Assembly: GCA_036244855.1 (NCBI GenBank)
Contig: BQKZ01000100.1
Location: 59,824 to 123,823, forward strand
Length of the DNA: 64,000 nucleotides
Source of the DNA: Temnopleurus reevesii
Lineage: Eukaryota > Echinodermata > Echinoidea > Temnopleuroida > Temnopleuridae
Reading direction: 5' to 3'
In this document: one piece after another, positions 38,934 through 49,308 of the stretch
Layout: each line of letters opens with the position of its first letter
Position numbering within the stretch: the first letter of the stretch is position 1
Notes under the pieces: model-generated
What the model saw: only the letters and a program-made list of their open reading frames with translations
Database searches by the model: none
What the model was told of the DNA's origin: nothing
Made by a program: the position numbers and the translations under genes

Positions 38934-39554
38934 GTCTTGCAAATGAAAGGCAATTGAATGGTTTACCAATCTTCGGTTACGTATACCCCGCCTTACACAA
39001 ATTGTGTTTTATCTGTTGGGTTGTTGGATTTTACACTAGTCAGTATATCACGATGTGTAAGATACTTCTGTGTATGGAAACTCCTGAAATAGGAAACAAT
39101 CGATTTTTGATCGTATTTTAAGATAATATTGGGCCCTCTGGGATCAAGATGATTTATTTCCTTAACTTCAAATCTTAATTCTATATATATATATATATAT
39201 ATACAATCACATTTTTTATACCGAACTCAATAGTTATAATCGCAATCAGGGTGCAAGGCGTTTCACCAAGTTACGGAAGAGGTTAAGAACGAATTTAAGA
39301 AGAACTGGTATCATTTTTTGTGCTGAATGATCGTCAATCTCATGGTTATTTCACCGATTATTGTACTCCGGTCTTTCTTAGAGTTGTTCATAACTTTAAG
39401 AACGATTTTGCGAAACAGCCCGTAGGACTTATATCTAAACGGCAAGGTTTGAAATAGCTTTCTGCGGACATGATGGTGATTCTGGATTGATTCCATATGG
39501 ACGCTTTCCATTTGGGTATGTCACTTAAGATGGTGCAATGTTAATGCTGTGGAC

Positions 39555-39692
39555 CTATAATACCTCACATGGCTGTAACAAGTCCATATCTTCTATAGAT
39601 AGTTCAGTCCAATCATAATCCTCTTGTCAAAGGTATAGTGCTGCCAAACATATCGTTAATTGTCGGTTTTTATTTAACGTCATGATAGGGAT
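39555..39692 (+). repeat. Diverged direct repeat, copy 1 (partner at 41088-41230)
   Basis: GCTGTAACAAGTCCATATCT, TAGATAGTTCAGTCCAATC, TTAATTGTCGGTTTTTATT and TAACGTCATGATAGGGATA recur in the same order 1.53 kb downstream. The GGCGCC element at 40388 lies between the copies. Either an old segmental duplication or two copies of an uncharacterised repeat. Confidence 0.65.
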
Positions 39693-40387
39693 ATGCTTCA
39701 AAGAAATAACGTTTCAGATGTATATACTTTTTTTAGGACAGAATATTATTTTAAACTTTAACATCGAAAATCGGTCCTGTTAAAGCGAATATCGAGTACT
39801 TGCAAAGAACTTCAATTTGGAAAAATGAATGATTAAAATAATCTTATGTTACAAACAAAGCACAACGTGACTTGTGTAGACAAGGGAAAACTAATATGAT
39901 AACCTCAAACCGGTTAAAAGCGAAATTATGTCATTCTCCACGTGCTCTTATCCACTGCAGCAAACACAGTAAGCAGCGCGTGGGACTGGTATAAAATCTG
40001 TCGGCCCGACATGGCCCAATTTTGACCCTTTATTTGCAAATTTCTCTGCCATTATACATTTTCTTGCAAAACACTTTGGCACATAGCCTATTATTTATTC
40101 ATAGTTCTGAACATTCTTCTCACATTTTGTGCGATTCTGTGAACATTTATTTTATTTTTTTAACAAATACCAGAATATATCTTTAAACTAATAATTGGAA
40201 ATGACTACCGAGAGACTCACGTGTAAATAGTAATGCATGGAGTTTGCATGGTAGTCTTGATTAATTCCATATGCAAGGTGGATCGAGCATTTATCATAAA
40301 CTCTTAAGACGTTGGTCATAAATGTTTACACACCACTGGCCAACATATTGTCCACACAACATTTGGTCAAAATATATCCAACTTGTC

Positions 40388-40729
40388 CAGGCGCGCACCC
40401 AGGATTTTCAAACCCGGGGGGCTGAGCCCAAATTTGGCGCCCCCGCCCCTCCCCGCTAAGCTGAGAACCAAAATAAAAAATTTCCTTACCTCAAATTTGG
40501 CGCCCCCGGGGGGCTGAGCACAAATTTTGGCGCCCCCTACCCTCCCGGCTGAGCTGACAAGCAAAAAAAAAAAAAAAAAAAAAAAAAATTTTCTGCAACC
40601 CCCCCCCCCCCGGGGGGGGAGAAATAATTATCCTACACCCACTCCCAATGACGACCCCTTTTAAGCAATATTAAGCGACCCCGGGGGGGGGGGGCCCCCG
40701 AAGGCCCCCCCCCCCCAGGTGCGCGCCTG
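40388..40729. mobile_element. CAGGCGCGCACC element with poly-G/C interior
   Basis: Begins CAGGCGCGCACCCAGG and ends CCCAGGTGCGCGCCTG, flanked on both sides by TTGTC (40383-40387 and 40730-40734), an exact 5-bp duplication. The interior holds repeated GGGGGGCTGAGC and TTTGGCGCCCCC words, an A-run (40564-40588) and long G and C runs. Minus-strand frames over it are not protein coding. Length in the homopolymers is likely unreliable. Confidence 0.75.
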
Positions 40730-41087
40730 TTGTCGGCATTTTCATCATAAACTTGACATATTCCTACCAATATTTGTGTTACTTATTTCCAACTCATGGT
40801 CAAATTTGGATTTCCAACATAAGTAAGATTATTCTTAATAGTGTTGGATAAATGTTGCCTAACTTTTCTGAGAGTTTAGCTGGTGCATTGCGACCCGACA
40901 AACTAATAAGGATACACGAATGGAGAAGGTACCATGGCAAGGCGATGGCATGGCATGCATAAAAACAAAAATGAAGCGACCCCACCACCCCTTTGTTTCT
41001 TCCTTGATATAAATATTGTCATTCTCGTTGTCATCCTACTGTAGGAGATTGGAAAAGCCGTCTGAGAGGGGATACTTCTAATAATAT

Positions 41088-41230
41088 AGACCTAATGCAC
41101 ATAGCCATAACAAGTCCACATCTTCTTTAGATAGCATAGTCAAATCTTCATAATCCGCTAGTCAAAGCAACACATTGCAAATCATAGGGTTAATTGTGTG
41201 TTTATCTAACGTTATCACACCCATAGGGAT
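41088..41230 (+). repeat. Diverged direct repeat, copy 2
   Basis: GCCATAACAAGTCCACATCT, TAGATAGCATAGTCAAATC, TTAATTGTGTGTTTATCTA and ACGTTATCACACCCATAGGG match copy 1 at 39555-39692. Confidence 0.65.
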
Positions 41231-41445
41231 AGATGGTGGCGAGGAGGGGGTAGATACCGGGGAAAGGTCCACGGTATTGTAGCGTGGAAATGGTGCGATG
41301 GGGTCGAGGCAGGAAGTCATTATAAGGCTGGCTAAAGGTTGCGGATCTACCTCGTGATACCTCGTGATATCAATGTAATCCATTCAGTCATCAGTCTTGT
41401 CGAAGAGAATCAAGATAATCTTACATCTCTTGCATCCCACTTTCT

Positions 41446-41793
41446 TCTCCTTCTTCTTCTTCTTCTTCTTCTTCTTCTTCTTTCCTTCTTCTTTCCTTCT
41501 CCTTCTTTCGCTTCTTGTTTTACGTCTTCTTCTTCTTCATTTTCTGCTCCTTTTGCTTCTTGATTTACATCTTCTTTCTCTTCTTGTCATTCTTATCATT
41601 AACCTACCTTGCCTCTAGGTAGAGTTACCTGGTTATCCATGGATATCCTCAAATTGTTAATTGCTCTGCTTTAGCTCCTTTATTCTTCCTCCACTTCGTC
41701 ATCAATCTATTTTCTTTTCTTCTGTCATCATTATCATTTTTTACTTTTTATTATCTTTATCATCATCATCATCATCATCACCATCACCACCAC
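41446..41793. repeat. (TTC)n and (ATC)n microsatellites
   Basis: TTC/CTT repeats at 41446-41595 with imperfections, then (ATC)n with CACC interruptions at about 41759-41793. Phe/Leu/Ser-run frames on the plus strand are by-products. Confidence 0.9.
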
Positions 41794-42004
41794 CAACAGC
41801 ATCATAATCTAATTTAATTGTCTATGTTTAGTTTTTTTTTTTACATTTCTTTTACTCTGATCCGCATTCCACATGATAATACACACACACACGTTTGTTA
41901 ACAATTTGTATCCCGCCCGCAATATAACAAGAACATTCATGCTTTCGTCATCAAGTTTTCTTCAATGAAACATTTCTAACTAATGCCGTTGGCATGTTTT
42001 GTTT

Positions 42005-42037
42005 GTGTGTGTGTGTGGGGAAGGGGGGGGGGGGGGG
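42005..42037. repeat. (GT)n followed by G run
   Basis: GTGTGTGTGTGT then GGGGAA and about 15 G. Similar isolated runs occur at 9855-9866 (G), 58780-58792 (C) and 62176-62189 (G). Confidence 0.85.
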
Positions 42038-44670
42038 TCAGTATACAATCCATGCCTGAAATACTTTTTCTTCCTTTTTAATATGAATCATTTTCGTTGC
42101 ACTTTTGGAATAAATGGAACCATTAGCTGTCAAGGAAAAAAGTAGTTACCCTTCATTTAAAATCTCAAGAGATCATATTTTATATGAACTTTTACACATA
42201 AAATATTTTCTGCAAAGTGCAGACGTAATAAAATACAAGTTCCGTATTGACATTTATACTCTCCCACTCTCTCCCTCTCTCTCTCTCCCTCTCTTCCCAC
42301 TTACCTCATTCATTTTCTACTTGGTGCTTCCTTCTCTCCCTTCTCTTCTCCCTTCATTCATCTCCTCTCGTGTTCTAGATGAATTGCAATGAAGGGATTG
42401 GTATTTCCGGTATTGGGAATCGCGCAAGTGTTTGGCATACGGTACGTTGTGGGCCCGGCGGGTGTCGAGAGGCACGGGATTAAATACAATTACGATCGTA
42501 ATTTGGCAGGGTTTAGCTTGCAGCTTGGAAGGGTGCAAAGAAATCGAAGCCAGGCATCGAATAAGAACTTGGGTCCTATATTGCATACGACGAGCTGGTA
42601 TACAGGCACCTCTTCTGAGGCAGCCATTACAAAAAGGCGGACGCCCTGTCGGCACTAATCAACCAACTATATTAACAAAAATTGTACAGTCAGCATGTGA
42701 TCTATTAGCAACACGCAAGCAAAAAAGAACAGCAGAGAAAACACACCCAGTCTTTGTAGTGAAAAAAATGATACATTCTTTATAACTTATTCCGGATTCT
42801 TTTACTGAAAATGCAAGTGCAATACAGTGTGGGTGGTGCAAAATTTACCTTGGACTTACCTTGGATGTAGGCATAAAGTTATACATAACTTATTTGACCC
42901 TCTGCGTCAGATAGATGGTATCCAAAAAGATACGTGCGTATTTATTTATGTTCAGGTTTGTTTGTTTGTTTTCAATGATAATTGTTACGATTCAAGACCA
43001 TTTAAAATGTCACTGTTTTAAGAGAAAATGTCAAAAGTTCTGTATGAAAAAAACACAAGCACACACACCCTTATACGCACGGACACGTTCTCACTTTCAC
43101 ACTACACTACTTTGCGCTGTCAATGATGTCCTATATATATACACACATAATGTTATAAAGTTAATACGACATAGATATAAATGCAAGGTGAAGGATTGAG
43201 ACATTTTCTTGATGAATTGCCGAATTCTTTACAATCAATTGCCTCCATCATGGGACAAACTAAGGGCCTAATATACGTCATTTTATCATTAATATGCATT
43301 TTACTTATTTCATAAAAAAGTTATATTCATATTGTTTCAAGCCTGTTCAGTCATAGAATAATTTGTATTGAATTCATTTATCCATTCATTTGTTTGCAGC
43401 TGATGTAATCATTCACCGGGTATGCATCTTTATGTCGTTTTTGTGATATAATGATGTCTCAAGCGCAATTCCAGCTACAGTCGTTTCATTCCTTCATTGG
43501 ACATGCTGGATGTAATGAAGTGCGAATAAATACATTTCCAAATTATTGACAGCCATCACTCACTCTTACGACTAATTAAGCACTTTGACTCTTTACAGAA
43601 TTATGAGGTCAATTACATTTGTTAGAAACAAATATTTTAATTGGCTCGTGGTCTGCAATTTAAAGAAAACAAACATTCAACAATGATTTTGATTGGACAG
43701 CACGGATCAACTGCAACTAAATTTGCGGACGTAACTTTCTCGCTACATCTCCTTGATATTAATTGTTTGCAATTCAAATTCGAAACCACCAGATATGTCA
43801 GATGTTAATCCGATTCTATTCACCGTCATTTAAAAATGTCAAGAGTAAGAAAAATGGGTTTACAGTTGAAGGGAAGGAACTCTATTCTTATCCAATCACA
43901 TCAATATAAGTCTATATCCGTTGTTCTCTATGAAAACGAGCACCAGTCTGTTTGGCTGACGTCACAGATTTATGATACGTTCTTACTTTAGCTCGCGTTT
44001 GCACGTCACAGTCGTCATAGAATTTCATATTCCTCAATGTTCCGTCAAGCTGTGGCGATAGATACCATGAAACGGACGTGAGGATGGGGTATTGTCAGGG
44101 GAACACACTTAATGTTACCATAACCTGCCCTCGTTTACAAAAAGACAAACTAGAAAAAAAAACACATTTTTTCCAAAATATATATTTGATGAGTAAAAGT
44201 ACTTTCACTCAACTTGGAAGCATTACATTACCATATTTTCCACATTCTATCAATGTTTCATATACTTGGTAGAGTTGGTATAGCAATTAACAGATAACTT
44301 AGCTGTCAGCCGTACAATATGGTATGTTCATGCGAGAGACCAAGATCATCAGAGAAAGGATAAAACCTATCTCTTGATTTTTACAAATGTACTCAGTTGC
44401 CCCATGTTCTTTTTAGTTGTAATATCACTTTTCACTTTTTCCTCTACACATTATGTTTTGTAAAAGTAGATCTTTGATAAATTATATAATGTGATGAAAA
44501 TTCTGAACTGTGTATATTGACGGTTGGAATGACAAAATTTCGAATTTTCTTCCATCGATTTTCTTTCATCGAAAGCACACAGACGTTAAAATTACTTTAT
44601 TCCATCACGGGGAGATGATCAAAGTACAAAGATACTTTTTGATCCTTTTCTCAATACACTTTGTTCGACT

Positions 44671-45170
44671 ACACCCCTTCCCTCAACACTATACTGCTGA
44701 CCCCCTCCCCCTCGAGGGGACAAAGAGACAGTGCAAGGAGATCTTATATGTTGTATTGTCTGTCCATCCCGTTAGTATACCATGGTGGGATACCAACCCC
44801 TTCCCACATCCCCTGATCGAGTTCCTCTGATCCTCTGAAGATGGAGATGGTAAAAAGAGATACAAAGTGGTGTTTGAATTTGCAACTTCTCTTTGACCAC
44901 ACCCCCTCAATGTATCATGTTTGACATTAACCCCTTCCCACATCATTAGCGCTTCTTCCTCTCAGAATGTAAGATGGAAATAATACAAATACAATTCTAC
45001 TTGCTGTTTGTGTATGACATCTCTCCACCACCCCTCCACCATCTTGGATGCCAGCCCCTTCCTTCATCACGAGCGCTGAGTCCTCCCTCTAGGGGGAGAT
45101 GGAGACAGTACAAGGAGATTTCACCTGGTGTTTTTGTCTGCCACCGGCATCTCATCCTACCTCCATTAGT
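44671..45170. repeat. Degenerate ~128-bp tandem repeat, four units
   Basis: Units start near 44671, 44796, 44930 and 45053. Anchors are ACCCCTTCCCACATC, a CCTCT.AGATGGAGAT word, AGTACAAGGAGAT and a TGGTGTTTGT word. Spacing is about 123-134, so frame is not conserved. The G/C-rich units give opposing short reading frames with no recognisable product. Confidence 0.6.
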
Positions 45171-46316
45171 TTTGATTGAATTGTTGTCATTTCCCAATGT
45201 CAATAACCACGCGAGGAATCAACGAAGCCATCTTGATACATTGGATGCAAGGCAGGCATCTGAAGAACGGATGATACATTTCAAACATCGGTACCATTAG
45301 CGGCATTGTTTCGGTTTAAAGTCACTGCGAATGTCGTTAGTAACTACTCCGAACATTCACACGTTGCTGTCTCCTTGCTTTTTTAATTCATTAACTACCG
45401 GCGCATAGTCGTAAAAATTATGATGTTTGCATTTAACATACTTTTTTTTTTCAACCGAGTCGCATTCAAAGTATCGACAATACATCTATGGTTTGCGAGA
45501 TTCAGAGTAACAATTTTATATTTTTCATTTTTCAGCAATGGTACTTTAATTTTTCCCATTAGCGTTGTGCTGAGGTAAAGTTTGTAATAATTATGCATAT
45601 ATATATGTTATAACATTCTACCATAAATATTTCTATTCATTACTTCTAATTACTTTGAGTGAACGAAATGTTTCGCTTCCAGGAACATTATCTTTAAATA
45701 TTGTCGCGGTACTGCCTCTCCTTCTCCCCTCTGTGAAAATCAACATAGATTCATCACCAAGAGCATATTGAAAGTAGTAATTAGTTCGTTTTACACACAT
45801 TCCCCGCCTACACGCGACGAACATGGGTAATTCTGCAACTGTCAGACACATCAAACAGACCTTCTTCCTTCACACTCTTGGAAATGCTTGGAGGTATCAA
45901 TTTCCCGCGCTGTCGTGTGACAATATCCCACTGGGTATGTTTGTCCCATTTCATCAATAGTTCTGGGTTTAGTCAGCTTGCTCCGTGCGTCTGTCTCGGA
46001 TCATAAAATGTTAAGGAATGTTCTTTACTTGGATCCCTCTTGGTTCTTCTTATTTTCTTTTGACGCTGTCTCTTTGTGTTGAGAAATAATTAATGTGAAG
46101 AATTTTCTCATCTTTTATTGATATAGACTCTCGGAAACTCGGTTAAACTTTTCGGAATATCATTTTCACGGATCTGTTCTTTCATTACCACGCGTCTCTT
46201 TATCTATATGAACAAAGTTTTATGTGATCGAATGAGTAGTGATTCTATTTAATTATCAAATCATTTGATCGTGATTTATTCATTTATTCATTCATTCTTC
46301 ATTTCTTTATTTATCA

Positions 46317-46375
46317 AAATATATATATATATATATGTAATCAGAATATATATATATATATATATGTAATCAGAA
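46317..46375. repeat. Duplicated (AT)n-GTAATCAGA unit
   Basis: Two successive copies of an AT run ending GTAATCAGAA. A further (AT)n is at 39182-39202 and an AT-rich palindromic stretch at 19708-19745. Confidence 0.85.
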
Positions 46376-46967
46376 AGCAAATACAAAAACTACTGTATCA
46401 GAAAGAGGAAATACATCCGTTTAGTTTTTTTCAGAATGTTATTTTGGCATTATATCATTACAGATGGGTATATTCAATATCTACCCTTCGCATTCCGGAT
46501 TTATACCATCTATCCTGGCAATATTTTCTTTCTTAACTGCTAAAATAATACAAACGAGCCCAAGGCGAAACATACGTCCATACGCTGGATAATATTTATC
46601 GTATAAATGAGAGAAATGTTTGGAGGAGGGCTCACGCTTCTGAAATAGATATCAGGGACGAGTTTGGCAAACGATCAGAATACCAATCAATATATACACC
46701 CACTCTCTCATAAACCTTTTTCTATTATATCAGAGACAGGATTTTTAGAAAAAGATTCTTTTAATGCTCTAGAATTAATCAATAAAACGCATATTTTTCT
46801 CCAGCTCTTCATTGAGTATTTTCGTTGGATTTGATATATGTGTGTATATACGATACTTTTTAAAATGTCATCACGATTTTGGCTTAGAACACCAACAAAT
46901 TTGATATCTTTTTTTTTTAAATACTACACAACCTGATACAGGTGTTTCTACATTGTATGTGCTTTGT

Positions 46968-47405
46968 TCATTGTTACTCGGCACTTACAAGATAATCTCC
47001 CAGTCTTGCTTTACCTCACCTTGATTGAGTACATCACAATTTAGATGAACATGTTGAAGGAAATTAACGCCATACACTCTAAAACAACCTAATCATTGTT
47101 TTGATTAGATCGTCTTATGATATTATTATGAATAGAAACTAATCATTCTGAAATGGATTTATAATCATATGTGACTTGTATTAATTTTTTTTAATTGAAT
47201 CTAATCATTTTGATTAGATTTCCTATTCGTAATTATAATAAGATTTCCACATTAAAAAAATGATTAGATTTTCCTAATCAAATTTGATTAGATTCTAAAC
47301 AAATTTGATTAGTTTGTTTTTAGAGTGTGGCATGGATTCTAACTGATTCCATCCCAGGAACTTCTAATTGAAAGACCCAAGTCTTAAAGCCACCTTGTCA
47401 CGACT
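46968..47405 (-). mobile_element. tRNA-derived SINE, interrupted, next to the receptor exon
   Basis: On the minus strand the sequence reads GTCGTGACAAGGTGGCTTTA, a decayed B box around GAATCAGTTAGAATCC, then (after the inserted MITE) ATGGCGTTAATTTCCTTCAA and a body matching the SINE at 24285-24588 (GTACTCAATCAAGGTGAGGT, GTGCCGAGTAACAATG). It belongs to the same family as the two SINEs near 24 kb. Confidence 0.65.
47074..47329. mobile_element. 256-bp MITE with ACACTCTAAAAC ends, inserted in a SINE
   Basis: Left ACACTCTAAAACAACCTAAT and right CTAATTTGTTT-type end (TTTGTTTTTAGAGTGT) are inverse. The interior is built from AATCTAATCA / TGATTAGATT words in both orientations. The flanking SINE reads continuously once it is removed, with a short repeat (GCCAT / GGCAT) at the junctions. 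It ends 118 bases before the receptor splice acceptor. Confidence 0.75.
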
Positions 47406-47419
47406 AATTATTTATTTGT

Positions 47420-47488
47420 TTTCGTTTTCCACTTTTTCCCCATGCAGTGAGTAGCTGACCGACTGGCTGAGCACGTCTGACGGGTGCT
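47420..47488 (+). other. 3' splice acceptor and 5' UTR of the receptor exon
   Basis: A pyrimidine-rich tract (TTCGTTTTCCACTTTTTCCC) ends in CATGCAG, so the AG is at 47446-47447 and the exon would start at 47448. The 41 bases before the ATG contain no other ATG and one in-frame stop (47468). Many mAChR genes keep the whole coding region in one exon with separate 5' UTR exons, and this layout agrees. The upstream UTR exon and promoter cannot be identified by eye. Confidence 0.7.
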
Positions 47489-49219
47489 ATGCCGCATACC
47501 CTGAGCCCAACACCAGCCCTCTCTACGGCTGGCGTTGTCGGGTCGGACTATGACTACTACAACAGCAGCTACTTTGCCAACGACACAGAGACGGCCCTCC
47601 AGCCGTTAGGTGATCACTCACTATGGGAAGCCATCCTCATCATCGTCACCAGCGCTACCATCGCCATCTTCACAGTCAGTGCCAATGTTATGGTTTGGTT
47701 GTCCTTCTATATGGACAAACAGCTTCAGGTCGTCAACAACTACTTCATCCTCAGCCTGGCCACAGCGGACATCATCATCGGCGCCATGTCCATCCCAATA
47801 TACACATTGTATCTCCTACAGGATGGATGGAGACTGGGTAGCATTTTCTGTGACATCTGGCTATCCATCGATTACGTCGCATCAAACGCGTCCGTCATGA
47901 ACTTGTGCATCATTTGTTTCGATCGATTTCTGTCAGTGACTCGACCGCTCACTTACAGAGCTAATCGAACTCCAAGGAAAGCTAAACTCATGATCGCAAT
48001 GGCCTGGATAGTTTCTGTTGTTATTTGGATACCGCTTATCATCGGCTGGCAGTTCTTTTTCAACGGAGGGAGAAGCGTGCCTCCGAATGATTGTTATATT
48101 CAATTTCTTCAAGATGAAATTTCGCTAAATGTTGTAACAATAGTTATTGCGTTTTATTTGCCCGTTGCACTCATGGGAACGTTGTATTACAAGATCTGGC
48201 GTGAGACTGAAAAGAGATCGTTGGAGCTGGAGAGACTTCAGGAAGGGGGTCATCCCAGCACCCCAGCCCGACGGCTTCTCTCCAGCGAAGACACTGATGA
48301 GGAAGTAGGAATTCGCGTTAGAAACACTTCAAAGTGTCTGCGTTGTCCCTGCTGTCTGATAGCAGACTTAGGAGATGATGATGACGACAGCAGTGATTTG
48401 ACCATTCATCATAACTCGCCGTCCACCATGTCTTATTCTGCTAGCCTCAAGTCAAGACGAGGTTCAAGGGCACAACCTATCTTACCACCGGACTCACCAA
48501 GACATCATACCATCCGGGAATCTCCAAGAAGTACCTCTCAAATGAACGGGAATCTATCACCCAAAGAAAACAACTCAAATGATAATAACAAGAGTTTTGC
48601 CGCCTCTCTTTACACCATTCTTATAAAGCTCCCGGATGAAAGTCCCAACGCGAGCGAAGAGGACAAGCTTCCTAGGATCACAATGGTAGAGGAATCACCT
48701 CAGAAAGAACAATCATTGATCCAAGATCAGGAAGGCACTCGCCTCATGCCACCTGAGACAAACGGGAATGATAAATCCCGATCAAACTCTGTAGTTAGTA
48801 ACCATAAAGCCCCTGCAAACAGTCAATCCAATCTTAGCATCAGCACCATATCCATGGTGAATAAAATGGCGAGTCGCGCCAAAACCAACGTTAATCGCAA
48901 ACGCAAATCACAACTCATACGCGAAAAGAAAGCTGCCAGAACACTATGTGCTATATTACTAGCTTTCATCATCACGTGGACTCCATATAGCGTATTGGTG
49001 CTCGTTTCATTCAGTGGAGTCGACAACAAAGCCATCAACAAAAGTTTTGAAGTTGCCTACTGGCTTTGTTACTTAAACAGTACATTGAATCCTATTTGTT
49101 ATGCATTGTGTAATGCAACATTTCGTAGAGCCTTTAAAAGAATTCTTACGTGTCAGTGGACACCTCGTCACCGGAGACAACACAAGCAACGTCAACATGC
49201 AAAAAGGCGGGAAAGATGA
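47489..49219 (+). CDS. Muscarinic acetylcholine receptor, M1/M3/M5-like (class A GPCR), single coding exon
   Basis: A 576-residue seven-helix receptor. TM1 is about 45-73, TM2 83-108 (Asp94 = 2.50), TM3 119-145, TM4 165-189, TM5 210-236, TM6 482-507, TM7 520-542. Family hallmarks: IDYVASNASVMNL in TM3 with the amine-binding Asp128 and Tyr129, Cys121-Cys202 bridge, SFDR-like FDRFLSVTRPLTYRA loop 2, Thr217 in TM5, Trp497/Tyr500 in TM6, YWLCYLNST in TM7 and NPICY at 534-538. The start of loop 3 (ETEKRSLELERLQ) and its end (REKKAARTL) resemble Gq-coupled M1/M3/M5 rather than M2/M4. Loop 3 is long (about 237-481), Ser/Asn-rich, with an acidic run at 296-300 and a four-Cys cluster at 283-289. N-glycosylation sequons lie at Asn25 and Asn31; Cys555 is a palmitoylation candidate. 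The ATG is the first after an in-frame TGA at 47468. It would sit in the plasma membrane and sense acetylcholine. Odd residues: Ser501 where vertebrate receptors have Asn6.52, Asn214 at 5.39, and DRF for DRY. Confidence 0.96.
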   Translation: MPHTLSPTPALSTAGVVGSDYDYYNSSYFANDTETALQPLGDHSLWEAILIIVTSATIAIFTVSANVMVWLSFYMDKQLQVVNNYFILSLATADIIIGAMSIPIYTLYLLQDGWRLGSIFCDIWLSIDYVASNASVMNLCIICFDRFLSVTRPLTYRANRTPRKAKLMIAMAWIVSVVIWIPLIIGWQFFFNGGRSVPPNDCYIQFLQDEISLNVVTIVIAFYLPVALMGTLYYKIWRETEKRSLELERLQEGGHPSTPARRLLSSEDTDEEVGIRVRNTSKCLRCPCCLIADLGDDDDDSSDLTIHHNSPSTMSYSASLKSRRGSRAQPILPPDSPRHHTIRESPRSTSQMNGNLSPKENNSNDNNKSFAASLYTILIKLPDESPNASEEDKLPRITMVEESPQKEQSLIQDQEGTRLMPPETNGNDKSRSNSVVSNHKAPANSQSNLSISTISMVNKMASRAKTNVNRKRKSQLIREKKAARTLCAILLAFIITWTPYSVLVLVSFSGVDNKAINKSFEVAYWLCYLNSTLNPICYALCNATFRRAFKRILTCQWTPRHRRQHKQRQHAKRRER

Positions 49220-49302
49220 AACGAGACCTGCCTCTGAGCTCAGAGTCATTTCAGCTGTCAGAGTTCAATCCCATATCTTCCTAAGCATTGTCATAACGAT
49301 TA

Positions 49303-49308
49303 AATAAA
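49303..49308 (+). terminator. Poly(A) signal AATAAA of the receptor gene
   Basis: A canonical AATAAA lies 84 bases after the receptor stop codon in AT-rich sequence. A GT-containing stretch (TTGTGATGG) follows about 30 bases on. It would give a very short 3' UTR; other AATAAA copies further downstream could be used instead. Confidence 0.55.

Larger units (their letters stand above)
41800..46967. other. Non-coding upstream of the receptor
   Basis: Contains the GT/G run at 42005 and the ~128-bp tandem repeat at 44671. Frames at 42389-42785 overlap on both strands in a GC-richer patch (42370-42660) with no recognisable product. The receptor's upstream 5' UTR exon and promoter may lie here or further left. 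Confidence 0.45.

Noticed and set aside
40367..40564. Minus-strand frame rich in Gly/Ala/Pro
   Set aside because: It is the translation of the GGCGCC/CAGGCGCGCACC repeat element, whose inverted ends and target duplication explain it.
41339..41618. Phe/Leu/Ser-rich frames
   Set aside because: Translation of a TTC microsatellite.
42389..42785. Overlapping frames in a GC-richer patch
   Set aside because: Open on both strands, no recognisable motif or splice support. The openness follows from local base composition.
47610..49307. Alternative frames within the receptor (96, 72, 72 and 68 codons)
   Set aside because: Shadows of the 576-codon receptor frame, His/Ser/Pro-rich and without independent support.
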